A stretch of DNA of 64,000 bases, from NCBI GenBank assembly GCA_031213475.1, contig JARUPZ010000027.1, forward strand, positions 2,293,001-2,357,000, in the 5' to 3' direction. The DNA comes from Nereocystis luetkeana. Lineage: Eukaryota; Sar; Phaeophyceae; Laminariales; Laminariaceae. This document shows, in pieces, positions 23,035-34,855 of the stretch. The stretch's first letter is position 1. Every line of letters begins with the position of its first letter. The notes beneath the pieces were generated by a model. The model ran no database searches. It saw only the letters and a program-made list of their open reading frames with translations, and was not told the origin of the DNA. Both the position numbers and the translations under genes were made by a program.

Positions 23035-23934
23035 TTATTTGCAAAAATAAAAATAAAAAGGATTCAATTGTTGAGAGCGCCTTGCAGCGTGGGTAGGCAC
23101 AATTCGATGCGAGTCGACCAGGGAAGAAAAGGCTGAAATATTTTCGCGATAAAAATGAAGGCACTTACCGTAGCGGGAAGGGGGTAGAAGAGCCTGCTAT
23201 GTGACCCCGGCTCTGAGTTACGAGTTGGAAGGAGAGAGAGAAGATGGGCGAAGATAATGAATGTGATGAGCAAATATGTATATTGTAGGGTCCCCGTAGC
23301 CATTAGGTAGCAGCCACACAGCGCATGCTCGTCGTGCTCACAGTCCCCCCTTGACCAACGTAGATTTCTTCATGGCGTTAGCTGTATGCTACAAGTTGTG
23401 TCTTCATAAACTACAGAGGGTAATTACGTAACGGCACATTATGTCATCTACGTTATAACAACCCAGCCAAATACCCTCGCACTATCTATCCTACTAAGGT
23501 TTTTTATTGTAGCAACTAACTGCTGTATTTGTAGTTATTGTTCGCTGCAGATTAAAGCACGTCTGACGTACAGGTATGGTGTATGTCGGCCTGTACCGTG
23601 TGGCGCAGCAGACGCAGGTACTGCAGGGAGGCCACTTCACACCTTACGATCATATCACATTATGCCAACACATGCAGAACCTTCGAAGTACCGACCATTT
23701 GGCTGAATTCGACGAGAAACCGGACAAGAAATCGACCGAGAAATGTTTAGTTTCGGTTCCGTTTTTTTCTTCAGTTTTTTTTTAAACCGACCGAAACCGA
23801 CCGATTTTTTCGGGAAAAACCCGAAAACCGACGGAGCCACTTTTCAATTTCGGTTCACAACCCTGTACGTACGTTTGCATGCATTCTTTCAGGCATTTCA
23901 CCTCTTGAAACGAAACTACTTGAATTTAGTATGG
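23035..23934. other. intergenic region with CCGAAA-rich repeat
   Basis: No gene seen. 23715-23855 is made of degenerate ACCGA / TCGGTTT units on both strands. The rest may be the body of the SINE-like element above. Confidence 0.5.
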
Positions 23935-24143
23935 GAATCTTCCTTGCAGCGCTGAACAGGTTTCAGGTATTTTACCGCTTGAACCGAAACTAGTTGAAAC
24001 TAGTGTAGGATTTGCGTTCGGGCGCGAAACGAGTTTCAGGCCTTTTTTCAGGCCTTTTGCCCATTCCTACTAGAATACTTGAAAACAGTACAGGGTTTTT
24101 CTCGGGGCGCCGAAAAGGTTTCAGGCACGTCGCAGGTAGCTAC
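23935..24143 (+). repeat. left direct repeat flanking the recombinase pseudogene
   Basis: About 209 bp starting GGAATCTTCCTTGC and ending near TTTCAGGCACGTCGCAGG; about 90% like 24996-25198. Internally it is made of degenerate 70-85 bp sub-units sharing GAACAGGTTTCAGG and ACTAGTTGAAACTAGT. Confidence 0.75.
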
Positions 24144-24300
24144 TTCGCTGGCGGAGCGTATCTCTCTGACGAGAGATATTGCCCTGTATGCACTGGCCTT
24201 TTTCTAGGTGCACAGGAGCTATTACCTCTTATTTACTCTGGGGTCGCACATTCTGAGGCTCCCAGAGTCTAGAGGCTAGATTTTTTTTTAATTTTCAGTC

Positions 24301-24870
24301 GGGTAAGACGCTCCGTGCTTCTAGCGAGGCGGTAGTAGTGCTGGCAGACCGGGTCTGCCCGGAGACGTGCGCGAGCCGGGCGGTTACGGCGTACATATCC
24401 GCCGCGCAGCGGATAGGGTGGGATTTAACCGCCGCGCATATTTTCCCCGTGGTTACGACGGGAGGGGGGCGGGGTTATCGGCCCCTCTCCGCAGCCCGTA
24501 TGACCGCTTCCCTGCAGGCCCATTTGCGAGAGGCGGGCCTGCCGGACCATTTCACGATACACTCCTTTTCGAGTGAGTGGCCCCCTCACCCGATCCCTGG
24601 CCGGGACGGCGGTGGACGAGATCACGAAAATCGGTGGCTATTAATAGAAGACGGAGGCAATAGCAAAGTACTATATCGGCGCTACTTCTAGTGGCCGTGT
24701 CCAGGGTGGCTAGAGAAAACGCGGCCAGCGCTACGCGGACGCTAGCCGGCTTCCTCGGTCGCCCGAGTTCGAGAAATATTTCGCAGTATGTGCGAGACAG
24801 GGTTGAGGCAAGCGTAAATAAGTTTGGGTGCGACAACTACGTATCCGACCAGTGGTCTTTTGAGAGAAAA
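24301..24870 (+). pseudogene. tyrosine recombinase (phage-integrase type) pseudogene
   Basis: The first frame (24301-24570) ends in PDHFTIHSF, the usual start of the H-x-x-R box. One extra T then shifts frame, and the next frame continues R-V-S-G-P-L-T-R-S-L-A-G-T-A-V-D-E-I and K-I-G-G-Y. Two stops lie where a Trp would be expected before KTEAIAKYYIGAT, which carries the C-terminal catalytic Tyr region. It reads on to about 24810 with another stop. Tyrosine recombinases of this type are found in DIRS, Ngaro and Crypton elements; no reverse transcriptase is adjacent, so the parent class is open. It lies between 200 bp direct repeats. Confidence 0.7.
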
Positions 24871-24995
24871 CACAACTAAATACTGTCCAACGACGCAACG
24901 AAGTATGGGCGAGACCACGGGTCGACGCAGGAGGCCTCATCCAAAAATCCAATACTTACATCAAATTATCCAGGGCATCGAGTCAGAATACTACA

Positions 24996-25198
24996 GGAAT
25001 CTTCCTTGCGGCGCTGAACAGGTTTCAGGCATTTTATCGCTTGAGCCGAAACTAGTTGAAACTAGTGTAGGAGTTGCGTTCGGGCGCTGAACAAGTTTCT
25101 GGCCTTTTTTCAGGCATTTTGCCCATTCCTACTAGAATACTTGAAAATAGTATAGGGTTTTCTCGGGGCGCCGAAAAGGTTTCAGGCACGTCTCAGGC
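24996..25198 (+). repeat. right direct repeat flanking the recombinase pseudogene
   Basis: Matches 23935-24143 in the same orientation (GAATCTTCCTTGCGGCGC through TTTCAGGCACGTCTCAGG). Together they could be split direct repeats of a tyrosine-recombinase element, or a repeat array that the gene entered. Confidence 0.75.
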
Positions 25199-25235
25199 AT
25201 TTTCCAAGGCGAATGCCTTAAATAGACAAGCACAT

Positions 25236-25333
25236 TTAACCCTTTTAGGACCGCAGTCCCGTTTTGGGGACAAACTACTTGGAATTTGATTGGTTTGTCC
25301 CCAAAAACGGGACTGCGGTTCTAAAAGTGTTAA
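25236..25333. mobile_element. palindromic MITE-like element, family 1, copy 2
   Basis: 98 bp, TTAACCCTTTTAGGACCGCA on the left and its near-perfect reverse complement on the right, with centre ACTACTTGGAATTTGATTGG. Same family as 1106-1199, but its arms are better matched, so it is likely younger. Confidence 0.8.
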
Positions 25334-25734
25334 GGAAAAATAAGAAATTAAGGCACGTCAGGCATATGCCTATCCTTTTGCCTATTTTTTTTTTTGCCTG
25401 CGGCGTGTCTATCTCCGTATACCTGAAAAAGGCCTACGCTTTACCGACATATGGGCTCTACTGACTTAAGGCTTTTATCCTGGTAAAAAGCAAGAAAAAC
25501 GGAAATAGGGGGTCGCTCGAGTATTTCGTGCTTGCTGTGCATAGATGCGCGTGCAGAGCAAAGGCGCACGAGCAGACGGGACGACACTGCCCGCTCCCGA
25601 CTGATAGACCTAGACTACGGCATCAGGTATACTGTTGTGGTATAACACATTAGAATAAGAAATTGGCAATGCATGGAAATACTGCTACAGTACTGTACAT
25701 ATTGTAGGGGATACATACACGCCAGGTACAAGGG
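25334..25734. other. intergenic, no gene seen
   Basis: Short repeats of AGGCATATGCCTATCC type; nothing coding. Confidence 0.5.
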
Positions 25735-26150
25735 GGAGTGGGGGCGGCGGGGGGAGCGGAGGGAGCGGAGGGGGCGAATGGACCGGGCGAAGCGGCGAGA
25801 AGAGATAGGGCGGCGCCCTCGCTAGCAGGTCGGGGGAAGAAGAGGAGGGCGGGGGGGATAAGAGAAGCGGGGGAAATGGGGGAAGCGGGAGGAGCGGAAG
25901 TAGAGGAGATAATAAGGCGGGCGGGGAGATCGGGGAGAGAGTGGGGAGCGGAGAGATCAAGGCGGACCGAGGGGTCGGGGGGGAAGGGGGGGACGGGAGG
26001 GGCGGGGACGGGTACAAGGAGCGAAGCTAGCGGAGAGGGGGGGGGGTATAGGAAGGGTAGAGGAGAAGCGGAAACCGGAGGAACGTGAACTAGAGGTGGA
26101 GAGGGGAGCGAAAGGAGAGGAGCGAGCCAGAGAAGTGGAGAGAGAGAGGA
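25735..26150 (+). repeat. purine-rich tract, probable LINE 5' UTR
   Basis: About 415 bp composed of GGGAGCGGAG-type units, almost free of T on the plus strand. It ends where the LINE coding frame begins. The Pro/Ser/Leu-rich antisense ORFs it produces are artefacts. Confidence 0.6.
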
Positions 26151-26156
26151 GCAGAG

Positions 26157-27910
26157 ATGAACGACAGGGGGCATCGGACACCAGACGGCAAGGTTACGGA
26201 AGGAGGATCTCCCAGGGCGCAGGGGAGGAGAACAGGGAACGGGACGCGCCCCCGTGCCTTCATTGACGACACCACAGGTGGAGTGACGTGTGGGGTCTGC
26301 GGTGAAATGCTTCAACTAGGGCACCGGGCGGTACGTTTTCCATGTGGGCAAGGGCGCCATGTGCTCCACGCTGGTTGCGAGAGGTCCCTGCGAGAGGTAC
26401 TGCACCGGCACCACTCCGCTGTCCAGCCGCCGACTCCGGAGCCCGGCATCCCAGACGGGACGCACTGGAGGCAGCGGTCCAAGCCGACCCGGTTCTTCGC
26501 AATCGGGCGACGCGGGTGGGAGGGGGGAACATAGGTCTCGAGGACCTACGCAGCCGGGGGTACGGATGGGACCAAAACAGCCTGGGCATAGGGCCGCCAC
26601 TCGATGCCGTTTCCTTGGAGAACCTGGGGCTAAGTTTCGCAACCGGGAGAACAGTGCAGCCGAAGCTGGCAGAAGCACATGCGCGCCTGAGCGTTCACGT
26701 CCTTGGCATCCTCAACCATGCTATGGGAGAGTACCGGCCGAACCGGGACTAGGCGACACCGAACTCGCTCCTGCGGGCGATAAAGTTATGGTACCTCATG
26801 CCAGCCCTGCTTCACTCACCGCACGGCCAGATACAGGGGCGCCAGAGGTTCGCGCTGGTGGAGAGCGGGGACATGGTGCTCCTACTCCCATGGCTGGTAG
26901 CGTACACCAGGAGAGAGTACTTGAGACAACGGGATACCGCCCAGGAAGCTTCGGAAGAGGCGAAGCTTGAACGAGCGTCGTCGGCGTGTCACGACGTGGG
27001 AGGGGTCAAAGCGGCAGCACGCAACCTTTTGGCAGAGCCATCGGGGAAAGAGGAGACGTGGAACACATTGGTGGCCAAGTTTCCGCCCGAAGACCACGCC
27101 GCCGTGTCCGCGGCAGCGGCGGCTGCAGTGCTGGCGAGCGCCACCGAGGTGGAAGATGGAAACGCCCCCTCGTAACGCCCTGGCGATGAGTATTCATCTG
27201 AGGTGCTTTTCGACGTCATCAGCTCCCGGAGCGCCCTCTCAGGCCCCGGAAACGACGGTCAACGATTAGCTCATCTAAAATACATGGTTCACACCGACAT
27301 CGGCAAAGAGGAGTTCGGAAGGGGTATGGCAGCCTCCTGGCGGAGAATCGTCGACGAGCCAGACAAGTTCCCGCCAGAGTTCTTCTTGCAGGTAAGCCTC
27401 ACTGCGTTGGGGGAAAAGTGCCGGCCGGTTTGCATGGGGATGACATGGAAGAGGCTCATCACCGCAGGGGCTATGCGACAGTGGCGACTTCGGTTGGAGG
27501 AGGTAAACCGAAAGGTGGGGCAGTTTGGGGTCGCCGTACCCGGTGGAGTGGAGCATGCAAGATCGAGGGCTAGGATGCTACACGAGACGGGCAACTGGCT
27601 CGTTCTCACGGACTGCTGCAACGCCTTCAACTCCGTAAAAAGGACGGCGGGGCTATAAGAGGTAGAAAACTGCGTGCCAGCGCTCACGGCTTTAGAGGCC
27701 AAGTGCTACGGCACAAGACCAGCCGACTTGTTTTTCCGGATGGACTCAGGGGAGACCAGGACGATCGCTTGCCCCAACGGTGTCCAGCAAGGGGACCCCA
27801 TGGGACCAGCAATGTTCTGCCCGGTATTGCGACCAGGGCTGAAACGATTCCGACAGGAATTCGAGAGAGAAGGAGTGGGATCCTTCGCGTACATGGACGA
27901 TGTTGTTCGA
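26157..27910 (+). pseudogene. LINE-type retrotransposon, 5' part: RING finger and reverse transcriptase
   Basis: Decayed ORF read in three frames. The first part has a RING-like finger (GVTCGVCGEMLQ, then FPCGQGRHVLHAGC), followed by a linker (LENLGLSFATG) and the frame 26798-27173. The reverse transcriptase starts near 27200: GPGNDGQRLAHLKYM, LTALGEKCRPVCMG, a catalytic D in LTDCCNAFNSVKR, QQGDPMGPAMF, and YMDDV at about 27893. There is a stop at 27656, where a Glu codon is expected, and at least two frameshifts. The ORF breaks right after YMDDV and resumes at about 32821. I recall similar RING-RT proteins from brown algae. Confidence 0.75.
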
Positions 27911-29040
27911 GTACAGGAGCTGTCGGACGCGTGCACGTGCTGCACGCGTGGTCTACACCATGATCGTCGAGGGAGAGAAAATAAGATACTCGTACAATAA
28001 ACCAAACACAACACACACAGGTTGGATCAACACCCTTCTGTTGGAGACCCCACCACATAAATCACACACATGAGGTAAGCCACCAAGATTGTCACCGGCT
28101 GCACCACTCACATATAGGCAGGCAGTATCGTTATCATCAAAGCCCAGGTCGTATCATTAACATCAGCGACTCTATCCGGACGAGCAGCCCCACCCCTCCA
28201 GCCACGACGCATACTAAATAATGCCCCGATACATAATACGAAACCCCACAATATATTAAACCCCCAATATCCGCAGACCTGTATCAAGCTACCGCATACC
28301 GCAAACAGCCCCCCTATTCGGTGCACGATAGGTCCCGAATATATTATCACCAATTGCCAGGTAAAACGGCAAGTCCCAAATTCCCTAAATAAATCATTGC
28401 CAAGGTAAATCGGCAACCCCGAATTCCATCCTTCATCGTTGCCAAGGTAAAACGGCAATCCCAAATTCCACCCTTCAGAATTGTCAATGTAAAACGGCAA
28501 TCCCGATACCAAATCTCTCAGTCTCGATTCCAGTATAGACCTCCTAAAATATATCAAGACAGTAACTATGGGAAGGGAAAAAATCCAACAAACGTAAGCA
28601 TGTTGGTAAAACCTTCAAACAAAATCAATAACACCGTCTTCACATAGATATCGTACCGCCCGATAGCATCGGCCCCCCTGTTGTGTACTCTGGAAGAGCA
28701 GAACAACAGAACGTCTCTTATGTAGGACATCTCAAAATCGAACTATAATAACCCCCCTGCTATTAATAGGTGTTCACTCCGGGAGTATGCAAATGTCAAC
28801 AACATACTGCATTTGAATTTAAAAGTACTATGGATACTAGTAATTTTGGGTCCCCTGTACGTTGTGCATACTTAATCAATAGCCAACGGGTACGGGACGA
28901 TTCAAGACCATCGTCATACCCTATTGGCGTGTTAACATTACTCAACGCATGATTACATCCCAATAATTTCTCCAATTCCCTAAAAATAACTCTTCTCCGT
29001 TATCATCACCCAATACCCCAAAATATCCGAAACCAATAAA
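27911..29040 (-). mobile_element. 3' end of the copia element, including probable 3' LTR
   Basis: Non-coding DNA between the copia RNase H end and the LINE junction. Read on the minus strand it would end CTCGAACA beside the LINE YMDD codons, agreeing with a CA-ending LTR. Because no 5' LTR is present, the LTR length cannot be set. It includes a short tandem array (28369-28510) and a CTATTAATAG site at 28760. Confidence 0.55.
28369..28510. repeat. 42-44 bp tandem repeat in the copia 3' region
   Basis: Four units beginning GCAA(G/C/T)CCC at 28369, 28413, 28455 and 28497, each ending in a GGTAAAACG-like block. A related GCCAAGGTAAAACGGCA block occurs at 57760. Confidence 0.75.
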
Positions 29041-29053
29041 TAAATGAAAGAAA

Positions 29054-32000
29054 TCACCACAAATTCATCACTAAGTTGCGATGAAAACGGAACGCTTCCG
29101 TGTGCAAAGGCTTCGTGGGGAAGTCAGCATGCTGCAATGCCGACGATGCGTGGACAATCTCGAACTCCCCATTAGCAACACGTTCCCGAAGGAAGTGATG
29201 ACGGACATCAATGTGCTTACTGTTCGGAGTGGTCACAGGGTTTTTCGCTAAATGTATCGCACCCTGGTTGTATTCCTTCACCATGGTACATCCAACATCG
29301 CGATCCGGAAAATAAAGCTCCAGAGATACCGCATGAAAATCGTCTAGCGGAAACCGGTGGCCATCGCCACATACTCTGCCTCCGTGGACGAAAGGGTAAT
29401 GGATTTCTGCGTCCTAGAGTAGAACGATACACAGGCACCAGCGCACATGATAACTCCACCAGAGATAGACCTCCGGTCATTGGCCTCGTGCGCGTAGTCC
29501 GCATCCACGTGCAACTTCAGCTGAACTCCATTACTCAGACCCCTCTGGAAAGTAATACCGTACGTACTTGTAGATTTGATGTACATAAGGATGTGCAACG
29601 CTGCTTGCCAATGCAATAACTTTGGTGCTGCAGAGTATCTTGCCACCGCCCGAACCGCGTTAAGGATGTCCGGGCGGGTCTGGTTCGCCAGCCACATCAA
29701 ACGCCCTACCAACGACCGAAAAGACTCATCAACGTCTGGTTCATCCTTGTCAAACACCTCAAGCTTTAGGTCAACCACCGCAGGAATGCACTTGCCGCGG
29801 GTGGCACCAAACTTCCCTACGGTGCTTTCAGCGAAAACCTGCTGCGATGTCGTCAATATCCCTGCATCCCAGTCTCGAGAGAATCTGCAACCTGCGTACC
29901 ACCGCAACTCCCTCAGGTTGTTGATAGGAACGAACTGGTTCAGGTCCTCACAGAACTGGTCTCACCTACTCTTAAGCCCCATCGCAAATATGTCATCCGC
30001 AAGCACTACTCCTACGATAAAAACGGCCCCCGCCTCCACCAAACGCATGACACACGCATCAGCCTCACACCGCTCAGAACCAAGACCCCTCATACCACAT
30101 ACCAAGGGATGATTCCATTGCCGCGACGCCTGCTTCAAATCGTACAGGCTGCGACATAACTTGACCACCTTGCCCGACATCGACCCGCATCCCTTGGGGA
30201 GGCGCATGGAGACGTCCTCGCTTATCTCTGACTGGACAAACGCCTGCTCGGCATCAAAATGGCATAAATCCAATCCCAACTTACATGCGATGGCAGCGAG
30301 CAAACGAATGCTCGCAACGGATGGGCACGGGGAATAAGTCTCGAAATAGTCAATTCCTGGACGCTGTCCAAAGCCCCTCGCCACCAACCTGGCCTTTGCC
30401 CGCACTACTCTGCCAAATTTGTTAACCTTCCAAGAATAAACCCACTTAGCAGAGATCCCGTTGGTTCCGTTTCGTTGCTACGTGCCTCTATCCTGCTCAT
30501 CCACCTCAGCACCTAACGTCTTCGCGCGGTACAGACCGCCAAACTCAGTGTCCATGGCGTGAAACCACACGTCTCCGTGTTCATCCTCGCACGCTTTATG
30601 AGTCGGGCGTTACCAACTCACTCGCAGGGCATGAAGGCAGTTTAGGGGTGGGCATGTGCGGTGGAGACTGGTCGGCGATGACCATGGCGATATTCTCCCG
30701 CGCAGCTAGCATCGAAACGAAGCCATGCTGCGTACCCAGGCCCCCCTGCTGCCGCGACGCCGACTGCGTCACCGCCGGCGACACCCGCGGTTACTGCTGC
30801 TGCTGCACCGGCTCCTCCGACACAGTGGGCAGAGGTGCGGGCGATGAGTCTGGCGACGCAAAGGTTGCGGGCGGCGCAGGGGGAAGGGACATGGGCAAGG
30901 AATCCGTCGGTGCAACGGTCGCTGTCGTCGGCTCCTGTTGCTGCGGTACGGACGACGCAGCAGGCAGGGGCGTGGGCGAAGACTCTGGCGTCACACCAGT
31001 CGATGGCGTCGACGGGTGGTACCACACCTCGAAGTCCCGCGGCGCTTGCGGTAGCTGAGCTGGGTCACCGACAGGCCCCCCCGTGGCCGGCGACGGGGAC
31101 CCGGCTATCGCGGTCCCTCCATCGGACGGCGCGCGCCGATAGCCCCACGCCACATCGGTCGAGGAGCTCGCGATGCCGGATGGCGACAACATGATCTTGC
31201 TGCAATCCGAGGCGTGGTCGTTGCCAGAGTTCAGGTAGAATCATGGCTCGCCCTTCGGCTCTGACTTAGCCGCCCGCTTGGCCTTGTGGCGTCCCGGCAT
31301 CACGTATGGAAGCACCGGGCCCCTGTAAGACCTCTCGTGGAACTTCTCGAACGAGCACATCATGTCGGGCTTTTCACCCACTCGCGCCATGAGGTTGAGC
31401 GCGTTGCACATCCACGCCCATGCTTCCGACCACGTGCGATCGTAGTTGAGCGCCTTGGCCGAAAACTCCACCCCATCGAACATGGTCTGGAATTCCAAGA
31501 ATGCGGCCTGACCTCCTTCGGCAACAAGACCTAGCTTCCGCTCCACCCGCCCGTTGCGCTTCGGACCGTTGACGGAGGTGAACTCGCGGCGGATGTTGTT
31601 TCCGGCCATCAGCCTTTGGAACTCGGTGCTGGTGAATTCAGACGCGTTGTCTGTGCGAAGGCATCCAGGTTTCCCGTAGGCATTTACGGCCGCCAGGAAA
31701 GTGCGGAAACCGAGGGTGACGGTGGCCGCGCTCTTGTCCGGCAGAAATACCGGCCAGCCCATGTTGGTGGCGTCGTCGACGACCATCAAACAGTACCGAG
31801 CGCCGCCCGATGACGTCGTCATGGGTCCTGCGAGGTCGGCGAACAGGCGCTGCATCTGCTTCTCAGCACGGGATGATGTGGATTTTGCGATGGCCTTGCG
31901 GATCCCCTTCCCCCCCGCGCACCCGTCGCAATACCCCAAACGTCCCGTCACCTTGATGCCTTTTTGACGAGCAATTTCACGTAAAACGGCATTGTGGGCG

Positions 32001-32817
32001 TGGCCAAGAGAACAGTGCAGTTCGTTGACGTCTATCCATCTCTGCCCACCAGGCCTCAACACTGCAGCAGCAAGTGCGGGGGGTTTCTCGTGCCTCGCTA
32101 GCCGAGTGGCCTCGACGTAGTTACCGAACTTCTCCTTGCGAAAAAACACGCGGCCGTTAAGCATGTGCGCCCCGTTGTGGTCAAGGGTAATTAGGTGTTC
32201 CTTTTGGATCACGTTGAACGAGCAAAGGTCGAAAGGGACCCCAGGCACATACGCCACATTCCTCAGAGTTACTGCTACGTCTTCAGCACAGTGCATCACT
32301 AGATCGACACAACCGAAACACTCTATCTCCATTTTCTTTCCATCGCCTATGATAAAAACTTCTCATCGGGGGTAGGGGGTCTCTTGTTGTACAAGAATGT
32401 ACAATCACCAGCGCAATGGATTGACGCAGCACTATCTCCAATCAGAACCATACTCCGAGGCCTTGTTGGCCTCACAAGACCACCACCAACAGAAAGAGCA
32501 TGCCACTTGCCTAAAGACGTCAAATGCGCCACGAAGAGAGTGGGCCACTTGACCTGCGGCTCGCTGCTGGACGTCGTTTGGCTTTGGATAGTCGAGGAAA
32601 GCGGTCCGCCTTCGTAATCTTCCCCGGCCACTCCACTTCCCGACACTGGCTGACCTTGCACTCCGCCGCCCACACCGCCCCCGTCCCAGTATGATACGCC
32701 TCCGCCCATACCGCCCCCATCCCAGTACGGTTCGCCACCGCCCACACCGCCCCCGCCCCATTTTGATTCGCCACCGCCCACACCGCCCACGTCCCATTGC
32801 TGTACTCTCTCGGCCAT
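29054..32817 (-). pseudogene. Ty1/copia retrotransposon pol, 5'-truncated
   Basis: Minus-strand domains in order. Protease-like LIGDSAASIHCAGD lies near 32440. After a frameshift near 32340 comes 31241-32332, with the GAG-pre-integrase zinc site (LHCSLGH, then CDGCAGGKG) and an integrase with D (FADLAGPM), D (LRTDNASEF) and E (NGRVERK). The RT is at 29962-30405 and upstream (KARLVARGFGQRPGIDYFET, LYDLKQASRQW, VLADDIF, so YVDD is LADD). RT end and RNase H are at 29344-29907 (VDADYAHEAN, LSSTEAEYVAMATG), and the RNase H tail at 29054-29284. Several stops and shifts make it inactive. gag and the 5' LTR are missing: the coding frame starts at the LINE junction. Confidence 0.8.
32667..32800 (-). 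repeat. 42 bp Gly/Trp-rich coding repeat in copia
   Basis: About three and a half units encoding WDGGGVGGG-type motifs, just upstream of the protease. Probably a flexible spacer grown by slippage. Confidence 0.7.
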
Positions 32818-32820
32818 ACG

Positions 32821-34843
32821 GGGATTACGGACAACACAGTTAGAGCATTCGCCTTCCCCCGGCGAGAGCTAGATGACATCGGTATTGAGGTCAACGCCAA
32901 CCAAGCAGTGGCACTACCACCCAAAGAGCACGCCCCGACGGCGAAGTAGATTTCCCTCCCTGAAAGCGTTGAGGCCCGCATCGCAGACGAAGGAGGGGTG
33001 ACGATGGTGGGTGTCCCGATTGGCACGGAATGGTACGTGCGGGGGCGAACAATAGAGGTAGTGAGGGGTGGGGGCGCGGGTCGCTTTGCGCGCTGTCTCG
33101 CTAGCATGCCCGACAAGCGAGCAGCGGCCCTCATCGCCGTCGAATCTCTAGGGCGACGGACGAGCTACCTCGGAAGGGCTCTGGTCCCGGGGCTGTCCCT
33201 CGAAGCATGTAAAAGGGCAGACAACGGGGCGCAGTGGGCGTACGTGGAAATCCTCGAGCTACGGGGAGCGGCGGAGGCGTCATCGTTCTTCCAGGAGGGG
33301 TGCCTGGATAGTCGGCTGACTCTCGAACCTTACCAGCAGGCCCAAGCACGCCTTTCTACGGGAGCGGGAGGGTTAGGGCTTTCGTCGACAGAAGTGAGGA
33401 GAATATCGGCATCGATCGGGAGCAGGGTGGGGACCTTGCCGGAGGTCCTAGCAGACCTGACAGAGTCGTTAGGCAATAAATTGAGGAGGGGTCTCCCAGA
33501 ATCCAACACCATTGCTCACCTTTAGCTGGGAGACAGCGTGCGGGAGATTAGGGACACATGGGGGGTATCAAAGGAAGCGATGGCGGGCATCGTCCCCGAA
33601 GCTTGGCTGGAATGGGGTCTAGGCGCTGAGGGGGACCTGGCCCCAAGATGCCCAGAGGGCGACATGCTGGCTGCGCATGACGCCGTAACCACTAATTCGC
33701 GCAAAGCTAAACAAAAACTGGGCAAGCTGGTCAATCAAGGTCGGCACGCCGCCCACACTGCTTCGTGTGAGGAGCTACCGGAGACAGCACGCCCCTCCGG
33801 GCGACCCGACGGGTGGGGCCGAGACCAAAGCCTTCGCCAAGGCTCGCTATAGGAGTCTGCAGGGAGCAGGAGCCACGGCATGCTTTCGGGCGAGATCAAC
33901 GGACTCACTCCGTGTCATACCCGCAGCAGAGCTCGTGGGCATGGGAAGGCGCTCCATGGGGATAGGGAAACACGTGTCAGTGAGGTGCCCCTGCTGCGAT
34001 GCAGTTCACGTCGACACCCGCCACGCGCGCATCTATCCCAGAGCAGGGGCGTAGGAATATCAGCACCAACCGCTTGTCCACGCGATGTCCCACACGTTGA
34101 AGCGGCTAGGACTCGACCCCAAGTGGAGAGCGGCAAACCGTTCACCGAAGACCGAAATCTGCGGATGGGCATTGATGTGACCCTCAAGCGCAGATACACC
34201 TGAGAGGATGCAGTGCTGATCACAATGGGCCAGTTGCCTCTACCTACGAGGCACGCAAGCACCAACACCACGCTCGGCCGGGGCATATGCCATTTGACGA
34301 ACGGAGTCACAAACTTACCACTTTAGTAGTGGAAAGCTCTGGGCGTCTCGGGGTAGAAGGCAGTAAGTTCATCGACCAGCTGGCAGCTAGTGTCGTGGGC
34401 AGGAGGGGTGGTGGGTCGATTAGAAGGAAAGGAGTGGTGAAGGAACGCCTGCTTTAAGTCGTCTCGGTGACTACACACGTCGCTATTTCGAGGAGGGTGC
34501 CGCGCTTCAAACTCCAGCTTAGGGATCGCCAGGAAACGAGGAGGAGCAGGGGGGGGGGGAGGTGACAGACCGACACCGATGGCGTGGGGATGGAGCTTGG
34601 ATGTGGCATAGAATAAAAAAATATATCGTAAAGAGCACATATCGAGATGGAGGAGGGAGCAAGTACACTAAATGGAGTATCGTAGATAAAGCATGAAGGG
34701 AGATAGACATAGGTAGCTAGACCTTGTGCATAAGTTTCCTTTGTTTCCGGGGATTTTTTCTTCAGGAACGTTTTGAGTGATCAATATTGAAGCTCATGCT
34801 GCACATTGTCGGATGGCAAGCATGATAATAATGATAATCCTGG
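32821..34843 (+). pseudogene. LINE-type retrotransposon, 3' part: RT C-terminus, zinc motif, 3' UTR
   Basis: Resumes the frame broken at 27910: I-T-D-N-T-V-R-A, then RRELDDIGIEVNAN, a stop at 32935, and an intact stretch 32998-33522 (VGVPIGTEWYVRG, LSTGAGGLGLSS). Further frames give a CPCCDAVHVDTRHARI zinc-like motif (about 33990-34035) and, from 34322, V-E-S-S-G-R-L-G-V and FIDQLAASVV. The last codons around 34590 (HRWRGDGAW) are followed by a 3' UTR with TGATCAATATTGAAGC and TTGTCGGATGGCAAGC, then an ATAATAATGATAAT tail ending near 34843. Two further 3' ends of this family lie at 10799 and 22386. Confidence 0.75.
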
Positions 34844-34855
34844 TTTAATTCTTCC

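Noticed and set aside
25650..26315. 221-codon minus-strand Pro/Leu/Ser-rich ORF
   Set aside because: It comes from the purine-rich tract before the LINE; composition alone explains the open frame.
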